Below, piece after piece: positions 34,265-44,349 of a DNA stretch of 64,000 nucleotides. Both the position numbers and the translations under genes were made by a program. This DNA comes from Desulfosporosinus nitroreducens (GTDB lineage: Bacteria > Bacillota > Desulfitobacteriia > Desulfitobacteriales > Desulfitobacteriaceae), in NCBI RefSeq assembly GCF_023897015.1, contig NZ_JAMHFY010000012.1:62001-126000 (forward strand). Direction: 5' to 3'. The notes under the pieces are model-generated. The model did no database searches. It saw only the letters and a program-made list of their open reading frames with translations, and was not told the DNA's origin. Every line of letters begins with the position of its first letter. Positions within the stretch are counted from its first letter, which is position 1.

Positions 34265-37200
34265 ATGGGATCACAAGCTGTAAAACGTATTTACGTGGAA
34301 AAAAGGCCTGGCTATGATATTGAAGCCCAGGGTCTGTACAATGATCTTCTGGAAAATTTAGGGATGCTAGGTTTGCAAGGGTTAAGAGTAATTAACCGTT
34401 ATGATATTTCTGGAATTACGGACGAGGAGTATGCAAAGTCCCGTCCGATTATCTTTGCTGAGCCTCCATTGGATTTGGTGTACGACGAAAATATTGAAAT
34501 TTCCCCACAGGACCAAGTTTTTGCTATGGAATATCTGCCCGGTCAGTATGACCAGCGAGCGGATTCTGCTGCTCAATGTGTACAGATTCTGACCCAAAAA
34601 GAGCGGCCAACGATTGCTTCAGCTAAGGTTATAGTATTAAAGGGTCAACTGTCCGCGATGGATTTTCACAAAATTAAAGATTACTGCATTAATCCAGTCG
34701 AATCTCGGGAAGCTGCTTTAGAGAAGCCCGAAAGCTTAGAATTTGAAGCTGTGACCCCTCCAAATGTCGTAATACTTGATCGCTTTATTGAGAAGTCGTC
34801 TGAAGAACTGAAAGCGTTCTTTAATGAAACGGGCTTAGCAATGAGCTATGAAGATTTAGCATTTTGTCAAGCATACTTCCGAGATACAGAAAAACGAAAT
34901 CCAACGATTACTGAGATTCGAGTTATCGACACTTACTGGTCGGATCATTGTCGGCATACGACCTTTAATACAAAGATCGAAGAGGTTGCTTTTCCAGAAG
35001 GAGATTTTGCTCACCCATTAACCAAAGCCTATCATGAGTATCTCATGTCAAGGTATTATGTTTATGGAAAAAATCCTACTGATCGAGATGTTTGTCTCAT
35101 GGACATCGCTGTTTTGGGTATGAAAGAGTTGAAGAAAAAAGGGCTCTTACCTGATCTTGACCTATCAGATGAGATCAATGCCTGCAGTATAGTGGTAAAT
35201 GTCGATGTCAACGGTCAAAATGAAGAGTGGCTGGTTATGTTTAAAAACGAGACCCATAACCATCCGACAGAAATCGAACCCTTCGGCGGGGCAGCTACCT
35301 GTCTGGGAGGGGCCATTCGAGATCCCCTGTCTGGCCGTACCTATGTGTATCAAGCCATGCGCGTGACAGGAAGCGGAGATCCAAGGGCAAAGCTTGAAGA
35401 TACTCTCCCCGGCAAACTGCCCCAGAGGAAGATCACCAGAGGTGCGGCTGCCGGTTATAGTTCCTATGGAAATCAAATCGGACTGGCGACAGGTCAAGTA
35501 ACGGAAGTCTATGATGAAGGTTTTGTGGCCAAACGGATGGAAATTGGGGCAGTCATTGCGGCCGCTCCCCGGGAAAATGTAGTACGTGAAGCCCCTGAAG
35601 CTGGGGATGTTGTCGTACTTGTCGGCGGAAGAACGGGCAGGGACGGATGTGGCGGTGCAACTGGATCTTCTAAAGAGCACACCACGGAGTCTCTACTGAC
35701 TTGTGGGGCGGAAGTACAAAAAGGTAATCCTCCCACAGAACGAAAAATTCAGAGACTTTTCCGTAATGCTAACGTCAGTAAGCTAATCAAACGGTGCAAC
35801 GATTTTGGAGCAGGCGGGGTATCGGTTGCTATCGGTGAATTAACGGATGGCTTAGAGATTAACTTAGATGCAGTTCCGAAAAAATATGAAGGTCTTGATG
35901 GGACAGAACTTGCGATTTCTGAATCCCAAGAACGAATGGCAGTCGTTATTCGCGTTCAAGATTTTGAGGCTTTTGCCAAGTATGCTCATGAGGAAAACCT
36001 AGAAGCAACCTTAGTTGCTAAGGTTAGTACTGACCCTAGACTTATAATGGTTTGGCGCGGGCAGGCGATTGTCGATCTCAGTCGAGAATTTCTCAATACA
36101 AATGGAGTTAAGCAAACGACGAAGGTTAAGGTCACTCTTCCGGAAGGGAATCACAACTATTTTAGCAAGTTGCCAGAAGCTGTCGAACAAAAGCTAGCTT
36201 CTCATAATGTTCCGAACTCAGGCGCAATCTTAAAAGAGGCCTGGCTTGCTAATTTGAGTGATTTAAACGTCTGCAGCCAAAAGGGGTTGGTGGAGAGGTT
36301 TGACAGTACTATCGGAATGTCGTCCGTCTTGATGCCTTTAGGTGGTAAGTATCAGGCTACTCCGGCTGAAGGTATGGTGGCTAAGATTCCCGTCTTAGCG
36401 GGGGAAACAAATACGGCTACCATAATGACCTATGGCTATAATCCGCAATTGGCAAAGTGGAGTCCTTTTCACGGTGCCTTATATGCCGTGGTAGATGCGG
36501 TAACTAAGACTGTGGCCCTGGGCGGGGATTATCACAAGGTTCGACTTACCCTGCAGGAGTATTTCGAACGATTAGGAACAGATCCCGAAAAATGGGGAAA
36601 ACCTTTCAGCGCTTTGTTAGGAGCTTTTTATGCTCAGAAAAAACTTGGAATTCCGGCGATCGGTGGAAAAGACAGCATGTCTGGAACCTTCATGGATTTG
36701 CACGTTCCTCCCACATTGGTTGCTTTTGCAGTCAATGTGGTCGAGGCTGATAAGGTTGTCTCCCAAGAGTTCAAAAAGCCTGGCAGTATGGTTGTTTTAG
36801 TGAAAGCCACTCGGGATGAGCATGAAGTCCCTGATTTTGAACAACTAAGCAAAAACTACTTGAAAATTAACGAGTTGATCCATTCCGGAAGCGTCTTGGC
36901 ATCTCATACTGTCAGGATGGGAGGACTGGCGGCGGCACTTAGCAAAATGTCCTTCGGTAATCGAGTTGGGATGACCTTAGACAGTTCAATAGATATTAAT
37001 AGTCTGTTTACTGCTGATTATGGTTCAATAATCTTAGAAATAGAAGAAACGGTTGATCTGGCAAAAGCCTTCAGCGGGGTAGACTTCCAATTGCTCGGTG
37101 TAACTCAGGAAAACCCGATCATTACGATTAATGACGTGAATATTGAGCTGGAAACCGCTTTGCAGGCCTGGGAAAAGCCACTGGAAAAAATCTTTCCAAC

Positions 37201-38080
37201 TCAAACGGAAAAAGTCGCCGAGCCACAAAAAGTGAGCTTCAACCTGAGAAATAATCAAACTCCATCAACTAAAGTGGCTAAACCAAGAATCTTTATTCCA
37301 GTTTTCCCGGGGACCAATTGTGAGTACGATTCAGCCAAAGCTTTTGAGAAAGCCGGAGGGATCGTTGAAACCTTGGTGATTAGAAATTTGACGGCAACTG
37401 ATGTGGAGCAATCTATCCAAGAGATGGTTAAAAAGATACAGAAGGCTCAAATCGTCATGCTCCCAGGGGGCTTTAGTGCGGGAGACGAACCAGACGGTTC
37501 GGGTAAATTCATTGCTACTATGTTCAGAAACCCTTGGATTAGTGAGGCGATTGAGGAACTTATGGATCAAAGGGATGGTTTGATGCTTGGTATTTGTAAT
37601 GGGTTTCAAGCATTGATCAAACTGGGTCTTGTTCCCTATGGAGAAATAATCGATTTGATGGAAGAATCGCCTACCCTCACGTATAACAAAATTGGGCGTC
37701 ACGTTTCCAGCATGGTCCAAACCAAAGTTGTTTCCGTTTTATCCCCATGGTTTAGCGGGGTGAATTTGGGAGACATTCATTCCGTGCCTATCTCCCATGG
37801 AGAAGGTCGGTTTGTCGCAGATCACGAAATAATTCAAACGTTAGTAGATAATGGACAGGTTGCGACTCAATATGTGGATCTTGACGGGAACCCGAGCAAT
37901 GATGTTATCTATACTCCCAATGGTTCTTTTGAAGCGATTGAAGGAATCACCAGCCCAGATGGACGTATTCTGGGTAAGATGGCCCATTCCGAAAGGACTG
38001 GTCTGGAAATAGCGAAGAATGTTCCGGGTAATAAATATCAACCGATTTTTGCCGGCGGCGTTAACTATTTTAGGGGATAG
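34265..38080 (+). CDS. purL: Phosphoribosylformylglycinamidine synthase, fused synthase and glutaminase
   Basis: A 1271-residue enzyme of purine synthesis that turns FGAR, glutamine and ATP into FGAM. The middle part has the PurL hallmarks YWSDHCRHTTF, FKNETHNHPTEIEPFGGAATC and GGKDSMSGTF. The last 260 residues are a class I glutaminase like PurQ: FPGTNCEYD, LPGGFSAGDE, the nucleophile in GICNGFQ and the SHGEGRF histidine/glutamate. Fusion in one chain replaces separate PurL, PurQ and PurS and is common in clostridia. ATG 34265 follows GGAGG; ATG 34253 overlaps that site. No other pur gene is adjacent. Confidence 0.93.
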   Translation: MGSQAVKRIYVEKRPGYDIEAQGLYNDLLENLGMLGLQGLRVINRYDISGITDEEYAKSRPIIFAEPPLDLVYDENIEISPQDQVFAMEYLPGQYDQRADSAAQCVQILTQKERPTIASAKVIVLKGQLSAMDFHKIKDYCINPVESREAALEKPESLEFEAVTPPNVVILDRFIEKSSEELKAFFNETGLAMSYEDLAFCQAYFRDTEKRNPTITEIRVIDTYWSDHCRHTTFNTKIEEVAFPEGDFAHPLTKAYHEYLMSRYYVYGKNPTDRDVCLMDIAVLGMKELKKKGLLPDLDLSDEINACSIVVNVDVNGQNEEWLVMFKNETHNHPTEIEPFGGAATCLGGAIRDPLSGRTYVYQAMRVTGSGDPRAKLEDTLPGKLPQRKITRGAAAGYSSYGNQIGLATGQVTEVYDEGFVAKRMEIGAVIAAAPRENVVREAPEAGDVVVLVGGRTGRDGCGGATGSSKEHTTESLLTCGAEVQKGNPPTERKIQRLFRNANVSKLIKRCNDFGAGGVSVAIGELTDGLEINLDAVPKKYEGLDGTELAISESQERMAVVIRVQDFEAFAKYAHEENLEATLVAKVSTDPRLIMVWRGQAIVDLSREFLNTNGVKQTTKVKVTLPEGNHNYFSKLPEAVEQKLASHNVPNSGAILKEAWLANLSDLNVCSQKGLVERFDSTIGMSSVLMPLGGKYQATPAEGMVAKIPVLAGETNTATIMTYGYNPQLAKWSPFHGALYAVVDAVTKTVALGGDYHKVRLTLQEYFERLGTDPEKWGKPFSALLGAFYAQKKLGIPAIGGKDSMSGTFMDLHVPPTLVAFAVNVVEADKVVSQEFKKPGSMVVLVKATRDEHEVPDFEQLSKNYLKINELIHSGSVLASHTVRMGGLAAALSKMSFGNRVGMTLDSSIDINSLFTADYGSIILEIEETVDLAKAFSGVDFQLLGVTQENPIITINDVNIELETALQAWEKPLEKIFPTQTEKVAEPQKVSFNLRNNQTPSTKVAKPRIFIPVFPGTNCEYDSAKAFEKAGGIVETLVIRNLTATDVEQSIQEMVKKIQKAQIVMLPGGFSAGDEPDGSGKFIATMFRNPWISEAIEELMDQRDGLMLGICNGFQALIKLGLVPYGEIIDLMEESPTLTYNKIGRHVSSMVQTKVVSVLSPWFSGVNLGDIHSVPISHGEGRFVADHEIIQTLVDNGQVATQYVDLDGNPSNDVIYTPNGSFEAIEGITSPDGRILGKMAHSERTGLEIAKNVPGNKYQPIFAGGVNYFRG

Positions 38081-38194
38081 ACCTTAAACGCATGTCACTT
38101 ACCACCAGAGGTCAACTTAAGTTGCAGGGTTTTTAATATGTTTGTCGAATTCACTAATTACAGTTAATCATTACAACAATAGGAGATGAAATTT

Positions 38195-38506
38195 TTGAAC
38201 ACTCAATTTGAAAGTGCTATTGTGACAGAACAAGGTAAAACCATTGCCGTTGTTTCTGTCCAACCGACTGTATTCCAAAATTCGTTTAACGCATCGATGG
38301 TAATCAAAGGGTTGCTCCCTGTTTTTAAAGGGATGCCTATTGTCCTTATGACTTTAGATCCCCAAGGGAATCCTGCCTATTTTGGCAGATCAGACCTTAT
38401 TCTTCTTCTGGAAAATGTAAACATTAAAGAAGCACCTTGGAAAGAAGTATCTGCAGAAATTGACTTAACAAATTCTTGTCCGATGAAAGAAGCAGAAGAA
38501 TCATAA
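38195..38506 (+). CDS. Hypothetical protein upstream of dinB
   Basis: A small protein of about 103 residues without membrane segments. It reads like a soluble domain with AIVTEQGKTIAVVSVQP and GMPIVLMTLDPQGNPAYFGR. TTG at 38195 is ten bases after AGGAG; ATG at 38186 is almost on that site. It ends 18 bases before dinB, so the two genes are probably co-transcribed, and a role with the polymerase is possible but unproven. Confidence 0.65.
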   Translation: MNTQFESAIVTEQGKTIAVVSVQPTVFQNSFNASMVIKGLLPVFKGMPIVLMTLDPQGNPAYFGRSDLILLLENVNIKEAPWKEVSAEIDLTNSCPMKEAEES

Positions 38507-38524
38507 GATTTTATTGAGGAAAAC

Positions 38525-39691
38525 ATGGACGTTTGGGCGAACTATCGAAAAATATTACATGTAGATATGGATGCTTTCTACGCCTCTGTCGAGCAACGCG
38601 ACGATCCGTCCTTAATGGGCAAACCGGTAGTGGTTGGAGGCAGACCCAATAGCAGGGGTGTAGTTTCTGCGGCGTCTTATGAAGCGCGTAAATATGGAAT
38701 ACGCTCGGCGATGCCTGTTGCAGAAGCTGCTCGGCGCTGTCCTTCCGCTGTTTTCTTGCCGGTAAATGGACAGAAATACCGTGAAGTATCCTGGCAAATA
38801 AGACAAATATTTTTGACTTATACTCCTATGGTAGAGCCACTATCTTTGGATGAGGCCTTTTTAGATGTTACAGGTTCTACGAGTTTATTTGGGCCTGCAG
38901 ATTTAATAGCTTTAACAATAAAACAGCGCATCCAGCAGGAATTAAACTTAACGGCGTCTGTTGGCTTAGCGTGCAATAAGTTTTTAGCAAAGCTTGCCTC
39001 AGATCTAAAAAAACCTGATGGATTCGTGGTTGTGCATCCCAATAGTATTCAAGAGTTCCTTGACCCATTGACTGTGGAAAGGATTTGGGGAGTAGGAGAA
39101 AAAACAGCGGAACAATTGCACAATCATAATGTTAAAACAGTTAGGGACTTACGCAGCCTGGAATTAAAATTCTTGACTAAGCTCTTTGGATCTTTGGGCA
39201 GCCAGCTTTATCAGTTGGCGCAAGGAATTGACGATCGACCCGTTGAAAGCGACCGGGTGGTTAAATCCATCGGTCGCGAGACTACGTTTGAAACTGATAT
39301 TTCTGATACTGATGTTCTAGAGACAACTTTACTAAAGCTTGCCGTTCATGTGGGTCGGAGTCTGCGCAAAGAAGCACTCAGAGGTAAAACGGTGACCTTG
39401 AAAGTCAGGTACGCTGATTTCCGTACCCTAACCCGTTCTCGAACACTATTGCGGGCTACGGATCTTGACGACGTGATTTATCAAGAAGCCTGCAGCTTAT
39501 TAAGAGAGTTATCACTTAAACAACCACTTCGATTAATTGGAGTTACCCTATCTAATCTGACCGATCAGATTCAAAATCAGCTGTCTTTGTTCGAAGAACC
39601 CCAGGTGGAAAAAGAGAATCTCACAAAGGTTCTTGATTCTGTAAAAGAGAAATATGGTGAGAAAAGCATTACAAGGGCTAGACTTTTGTAA
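38525..39691 (+). CDS. dinB: DNA polymerase IV
   Basis: A 388-residue Y-family translesion polymerase. Catalytic acidic motifs HVDMDAFYASVEQ (near 13-25) and SLDEAFLDVTG (near 105-115) are intact, followed by the helix-hairpin-helix VERIWGVGEKTAEQL and the little-finger domain. A beta-clamp binding motif QLSLF lies near the C terminus. It copies damaged templates with low fidelity. No LexA box was recognised upstream. Confidence 0.93.
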   Translation: MDVWANYRKILHVDMDAFYASVEQRDDPSLMGKPVVVGGRPNSRGVVSAASYEARKYGIRSAMPVAEAARRCPSAVFLPVNGQKYREVSWQIRQIFLTYTPMVEPLSLDEAFLDVTGSTSLFGPADLIALTIKQRIQQELNLTASVGLACNKFLAKLASDLKKPDGFVVVHPNSIQEFLDPLTVERIWGVGEKTAEQLHNHNVKTVRDLRSLELKFLTKLFGSLGSQLYQLAQGIDDRPVESDRVVKSIGRETTFETDISDTDVLETTLLKLAVHVGRSLRKEALRGKTVTLKVRYADFRTLTRSRTLLRATDLDDVIYQEACSLLRELSLKQPLRLIGVTLSNLTDQIQNQLSLFEEPQVEKENLTKVLDSVKEKYGEKSITRARLL

Positions 39692-40182
39692 TTATAACGG
39701 TATGGGTCATTTGCCTTTTTCCTAAGCAGATGGCCTATTTCCTTATACCAGTCAACCAAAACCTTTGTTCCTAGGCAGAAAGTATAACTTATCGTTATAT
39801 ACTTTCTGTAAGGTCTCATGTCGACATTCTTGGTTACAGCGACAGTTGGCCATCCATGGTCAGCGGTCCATTCTCGCCATCAGCGCATCTGGCCATCAAA
39901 TAGATGCTTAAATCTCAGCCTTCCATGTTCGTGTGAGACTACTGGGGTCAGTGGTTTAGAGCTAGACAAGTATTTTGAATAGAGATTAATTTATTGGTGA
40001 GTTACCTGGATGTCTGCGTAATTTATTAGATAATGTCGAAAATTTCTTTGTCAGAAACACGGCTAAACTACGTCTATAACTAATAGGTAACAGACTTGAA
40101 AGCGCAGCAATTGGGTCTAAGTGCTAGGAAACAAAAATAATCGCAGTTGAAGGAGGGAAACTGAGAGAGAGAACATCAGTCA
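39692..40182. other. Gene-poor stretch after dinB with an inverted repeat
   Basis: About 490 bases without a convincing gene. CAGAAAGTATA and TATACTTTCTG (39776-39786 and 39798-39808) form a strong hairpin. Further on, minus-strand frames near 39830-39910 read DGQMR then, after a stop, WREWTADHGWPTVAV, which looks like a decayed coding remnant, not an active gene. Confidence 0.4.
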
Positions 40183-40213
40183 CGATGTTCAGCCTTGGCT
40201 GAACGAGTTCACT
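40183..40213 (-). repeat. Interspersed hairpin-rich repeat, copy D (partial, inverted)
   Basis: On the minus strand AGTGAACTCGTTCAGC-CAAG-GCTGAACATCG matches the first hairpin of copies A-C; the rest of the element is missing. It lies 70 bases upstream of the surface-protein gene. Confidence 0.75.
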
Positions 40214-40282
40214 CCTATTTAAAAAAATGAGTTCGAACTACGAATATCGAACCCCGAGTAAGAAAGGAAGGTAGATAATACA

Positions 40283-42514
40283 ATGAAGAATAATTGGCGT
40301 TCTTTCCTGAGCGTGATTGTAGTTGCCATATTACTAGTTCCAACGATTTTTGCTCCTTTAGCTTTAGCAGGAGAAAGCAGTGTATCATCTCCAACTGTTG
40401 AGTCTCTGGCTATGCCCGAAGTGAGCCTAGAAAAAGCTATTCAAATTGTAAAAACCAACTTTGACGTCCCAACTCAATATACGGATTTCAGTTCTTCTTA
40501 CAACACGTATGATGGACGTCAAGTATGGGCTTTGCGTTGGAATGGTACAGCAGAACGACCAGGAGAGTTCGCTGCAGAGGTTAATGCCATAAACGGAGAT
40601 ATTGTAAGTATGAACTATTGGAAGAATGAAGATCAATTGGCCAATAGTCCGTCAGTCCCTACCATTACTAAGGCCGAAGCTCAAGAAATCAGCAACAAGT
40701 TACTAAGCCGTTTATTGGGCAAGCGAACCGAGGAATTAAGCTTAATTCCAAGTGAATTAGAGATAGTACCCCTAAACTACGGTCCTTTCAATTTTTCTCT
40801 CCAATATCAACGACTAATTAACGGTATACCTTTTCTTAGCAATGGAGCCAATGTGCAAGTATCAAGTACAGATGGGCACATCACTTCTTATAATCTCAAC
40901 TGGAACGATGTAAAAGCGCCTGAAGTAAAAGGTGTGATCAGTGTTGATCAAGCGCAACAGGCGTTTGTTGCGGCACCATTCTTTAAACTCCAGTACTGGA
41001 TTCCGGCGTCCTATAGACCTATGCTTGCAGGGCAAAAGCAGGAAGCTAAACTTGTGTATCAATTAAGAGGGGAAAACAATGGAGGCGCAATTGATGCTTT
41101 AACGGGCTTGCCACTTCAATTAAAACAAGGAGAGTGGCTGGCAACAGATCAGGGCGGTGTTGGGGGAATGGGAAGCGCTAAGTCGGAAAGAGCCAATTCA
41201 GTTTCAGATGGTGCTCAAGTTCTGACCCCTCAGGAACAACAAGAAGTGGAACGTACTGCAAAGCTTCTCAAACAAGATGAGGCGATTGCTGCTGTGAAGC
41301 GCTGGGTTGAGATTCCAGATAACCTGACGTTACGCAGTGCAAATTTAAGTAAAGACTGGCGCAACGATGACAAACGTATCTGGAGCTTCGAGTGGAGCAT
41401 TATCGAGACCGATACAAAGGAAGGAAACTCAAAATATATTAACGCGAGGGTTAGCGCCACAACTGGCGAGTTGCTTGGTTTTGCTATCTCTACTCAACAA
41501 AACGACAAGACTGAAGTTAAACTAGACCGGGCAGCAGCCCAAAAACTGGCTGAAGAATTCCTGAAAAAGGTTCAGCCTGAGCGATTTAGTCAAGTTGTGT
41601 TAGACCCTGAAACGGATCTAATATCTAAAATGAGTCCAGAACCATGGAATAATCAAGCTTTCTCATATCGAAGAGTGGTCAATGGGGTTGATTTTCCTGA
41701 AAATGGAATGATTATCAATGTCGATCCTGTGGCCGGCATAGTTACGAATTTTGAACTTAACTGGTCTGAATATGATTTGCCTGGTCTCTCAGGAATTCTC
41801 AGCAAAGATAAAGCTGTGGAATCTTTTCTAAAGGCACGACCTTTAACCCTCACCTATGTTCGTATCTATTCCAATGGAATACCGGGGGATTTACGCTTAG
41901 TTTATCTTCCGATTGCCAAAGACCGCAGTATTCCAATCTCTAACATCTTGGATGCAAAAAGTGGAGAATTGCTTGATTACCAGGGTCAGCCAGTAGAAAA
42001 GGGGCCAAAGCCATACAGTTTTACCGATCTAGCCGAAGTTACAGGAGCAGCAGAGATAACAGTACTTGGTCAAGCAGGGTTATTTGGCGATTATGGAAAT
42101 AGCTTTAAACCTCATGAGAAGATGAGTGTTGCCTCACTGTTGCGTGCGATGTACCTTAGCCGATTTGGGTTATGGGGAAATATGGGCCTTACAGAGAAAG
42201 AAGTTATCAATAAAGCGAAAGAGCTAGGATGGTTAACGGAAGATCTTAAGCCTAGTGATCCAGTGAATCGTGAACTTCTTGCCAAAGTTTTAATGCGCTA
42301 CATTCAGCTGAATAAACTGGCAGAACTCAAGGATATTTATCAAGTTAGTTTCCAAGATTCTGATCAAATCAGCTCAGATGCTCTAGGCTATGTCGCCATA
42401 GCCAGCAGTACTGGGATTATCAAAGTAGAGGGTCAAGTGTTGGCCCCACGTGAAACGGTAAGCCGTGCCGAAGCTGCCACTGCTCTCTTCAGGGCTTTAG
42501 GTTGGCATAATTAG
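40283..42514 (+). CDS. Exported YcdB/YcdC-domain protein with C-terminal S-layer homology region
   Basis: A 743-residue secreted protein with a signal peptide (cleavage near LALAGES, residues 27-33). It has repeated YcdB/YcdC-like (PepSY-related) modules: MPEVSLEKAIQIVKTNF, ISVDQAQQAF, LLKQDEAIAAVKRWV and LDRAAAQKLAEEFL each begin a unit. The last 170 residues contain SLH-type repeats (FTDLAEV, VNRELLAKVLMRYI, VSRAEAATALFRALG) that bind secondary cell wall polymers. It is therefore a wall-attached surface protein; the function of the modules is unknown. Good GGAAGG site; strong terminator after it. Confidence 0.85.
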   Translation: MKNNWRSFLSVIVVAILLVPTIFAPLALAGESSVSSPTVESLAMPEVSLEKAIQIVKTNFDVPTQYTDFSSSYNTYDGRQVWALRWNGTAERPGEFAAEVNAINGDIVSMNYWKNEDQLANSPSVPTITKAEAQEISNKLLSRLLGKRTEELSLIPSELEIVPLNYGPFNFSLQYQRLINGIPFLSNGANVQVSSTDGHITSYNLNWNDVKAPEVKGVISVDQAQQAFVAAPFFKLQYWIPASYRPMLAGQKQEAKLVYQLRGENNGGAIDALTGLPLQLKQGEWLATDQGGVGGMGSAKSERANSVSDGAQVLTPQEQQEVERTAKLLKQDEAIAAVKRWVEIPDNLTLRSANLSKDWRNDDKRIWSFEWSIIETDTKEGNSKYINARVSATTGELLGFAISTQQNDKTEVKLDRAAAQKLAEEFLKKVQPERFSQVVLDPETDLISKMSPEPWNNQAFSYRRVVNGVDFPENGMIINVDPVAGIVTNFELNWSEYDLPGLSGILSKDKAVESFLKARPLTLTYVRIYSNGIPGDLRLVYLPIAKDRSIPISNILDAKSGELLDYQGQPVEKGPKPYSFTDLAEVTGAAEITVLGQAGLFGDYGNSFKPHEKMSVASLLRAMYLSRFGLWGNMGLTEKEVINKAKELGWLTEDLKPSDPVNRELLAKVLMRYIQLNKLAELKDIYQVSFQDSDQISSDALGYVAIASSTGIIKVEGQVLAPRETVSRAEAATALFRALGWHN

Positions 42515-42603
42515 TATTTGGCAATTGCAACTGTGAAATGCGAATAGCGAATAATTCACTTGTATAGTGCATCTGATCACTAATATATAAATAACCGTTA
42601 AGA

Positions 42604-42655
42604 AATAGTCTAGCCCCCGCGTTCAATTTGAAACAAGGGGGCTAGACTATTTGTA
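42604..42655 (+). terminator. Terminator of the surface-protein gene
   Basis: AATAGTCTAGCCCCC and GGGGGCTAGACTATT form a 15-bp perfect stem with an 18-base loop, followed by TTG. Confidence 0.88.
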
Positions 42656-42857
42656 TATGTGATAATAAATAAAGATATCTTAGAAAAATAAACCCAAGTC
42701 AAAACCCAGAAGTCTTTGGATAACTTATCGATGTTTTGGGTCTCATTGAGTAAAATTATTAGAACCTCATAATTCTGACATGAGGCAATTGGTAACATCG
42801 TAAAGTGAACGCCTATTATTAATAAGCTATGGTTCTCTTTAAACTTGCCTAAATGAA

Positions 42858-43340
42858 TTGAAGAAACATTATAAGGATAATCATGTTATTGTTTACAGCT
42901 CAGGAAGGGAATGCAAAATATATGTAGAAATCATAATATATCAGCTCCGCGAGAGAAGGGGGCGAGCTAAAGTCTACCTTATTCTTGTTCCAGAAGTTAA
43001 TTCTCGCCCTTTCATTACAGTGACCCAGCAAAGGACAGAAGTGTGCTTGATACTTGCAAATATACTTGCTTTACAGTTCTTGTCCAAAATCAAATTTTGG
43101 CCCTTGAAGAATGCTAAAAGCTTGTTGAGAAAGAAGGGGTTAATGTAATAACATTGTGTCCAGGATTTTCAGATAAGGATATAGCCCAAATATCTGATTT
43201 GGTTGGAGAGAATGTTGGAATATGCGTTACCCGTGGTGATAGCAACACCAACAAGATTATTGCGAGCCTAATGAACAGGGGTAATTATACAATTAAGAAG
43301 CATTATTCCTATATTGCGTACTTAAATGATACGGATGCTC
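42858..43340 (+). pseudogene. Decayed gene of a small soluble domain, frameshifted
   Basis: The first frame gives KVYLILVPEVN and ends NAKSLLRKKGLM; one base earlier in register the sequence runs on as VEKEGVNVITLCPGF and then GENVGICVTRGD. AKSL-VEKEGVNVITLCPGFSDK would be a natural continuation, so a frameshift lies near 43115. The segment resembles small DUF6506-like domains, an uncertain assignment. The intervening part does not align well either, and the end runs into a palindromic spacer. It is judged inactive. Confidence 0.5.
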
Positions 43341-43370
43341 AGGGGGCCGCCGTAATGGCGGCCTCTGAAC
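43341..43370 (+). repeat. Palindromic spacer type A, copy 1
   Basis: AGGGGGCCGCC-GTAAT-GGCGGCCTCTGAA: a 7-bp perfect stem, with the same outer bases (AGGG...CTCTGAA) as copies at 48153 and 51732. Confidence 0.6.
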
Positions 43371-43452
43371 TCTGATGCTTCTACCGTATCACCAAAAACA
43401 CAGTGATCTCTTCTGTTCCGTAGGGAGGATTACTACCAGGTGGCCGCTGGAT

Positions 43453-44349
43453 TTAACTCCTCTCGGAATGGGTCGTATTAATCGACATATTTGTCCTGAT
43501 AACGGGGGGCCATACTTTCAGCATCTTCGCCATGTTTTCAACAATCTCACTCGCCGTCTCCCTGTATTTTTCCTTGATCTCTGGATCCGTTCTGTTTAAT
43601 GCTGTGAGCATTTTCAGCAGCTCATTGTAGGCATTAAGCATGTTATCGCGGTGAATGTTGAATAGTGCGTCGGCCGTCATGACGGAGGATTTGGTTTCCG
43701 AGATTTTGAGCTTATTTTCCAGTTCTGCAATTTTCCTGGCGGATGGGATCTCTTCTTTGGCCGCCTCCAGCTCCCTTTGCTTTAACGTGACTTTTTCTTG
43801 CTCGGCCGAGTATTTCGACTTGTATTCCTTCACCTGTATCTCCAGGTCTTTGGCCTGAGTGGTTAATTGGGTGATTTCGCTGCTTTTCAAGTCCAGGTCT
43901 TTATGGAGGTCTTTTTTCTCTTGAATGGCCTGGTCTCTGTCCTTGACAGCTTGCTGCAATTCCAATTTGGTCATGTTCTCGACATCATGCTCCGCGATAA
44001 ACTCGTCCCGCTCCTCTTCCGGGATCCCAAGAAGGATGAGCGCCTGGGTGTAGGTCAAATTCGTCACTAGTGACGAATTTGGGTTGCCGTCACTGTCGGA
44101 GGAGGCAAGCAGTTTCGTCCCATACTCTTCGAAGATCTGCATCAGTCTTTCGGCCGTTCGCTGGGAGTAACTGACCGATTCCTTCAACCACTTGCCCCAT
44201 TCCCCATGCTTGAGGAGATCCTTGGCTTCCTTCAGTCGCCGGCCGATCTCGACGGCATTGGTAAGCAAGATTTTACAAGTCTGTTGTTTAATTGTATTGA
44301 TTTCAGCCGCGATATCGAGCGGCGTGCGTTCAGTGATCAGAGTACTCAT
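43453..44349 (-). CDS. DUF3102 family protein with long coiled coil
   Basis: A 298-residue protein. The first 100 residues are a DUF3102 domain (EINTIKQQTCKILLTNAVEIGRRLKEAKD is the start, with HGEWGKWLKES and YSQRTAERLMQI after it). Residues about 130-225 form a charged coiled coil rich in E, K and Q. Such proteins are frequent on plasmids and integrative elements of Firmicutes and their job is not known. It is the only minus-strand gene in the accessory island, and its G/C-rich codon use looks different from its neighbours, pointing to separate acquisition. Confidence 0.8.
   Translation of the reverse strand: MSTLITERTPLDIAAEINTIKQQTCKILLTNAVEIGRRLKEAKDLLKHGEWGKWLKESVSYSQRTAERLMQIFEEYGTKLLASSDSDGNPNSSLVTNLTYTQALILLGIPEEERDEFIAEHDVENMTKLELQQAVKDRDQAIQEKKDLHKDLDLKSSEITQLTTQAKDLEIQVKEYKSKYSAEQEKVTLKQRELEAAKEEIPSARKIAELENKLKISETKSSVMTADALFNIHRDNMLNAYNELLKMLTALNRTDPEIKEKYRETASEIVENMAKMLKVWPPVIRTNMSINTTHSERS

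Noticed and set aside
35165-35680. 171-codon minus-strand frame inside purL
   Set aside because: Shadow of a strongly conserved gene; no ribosome site.
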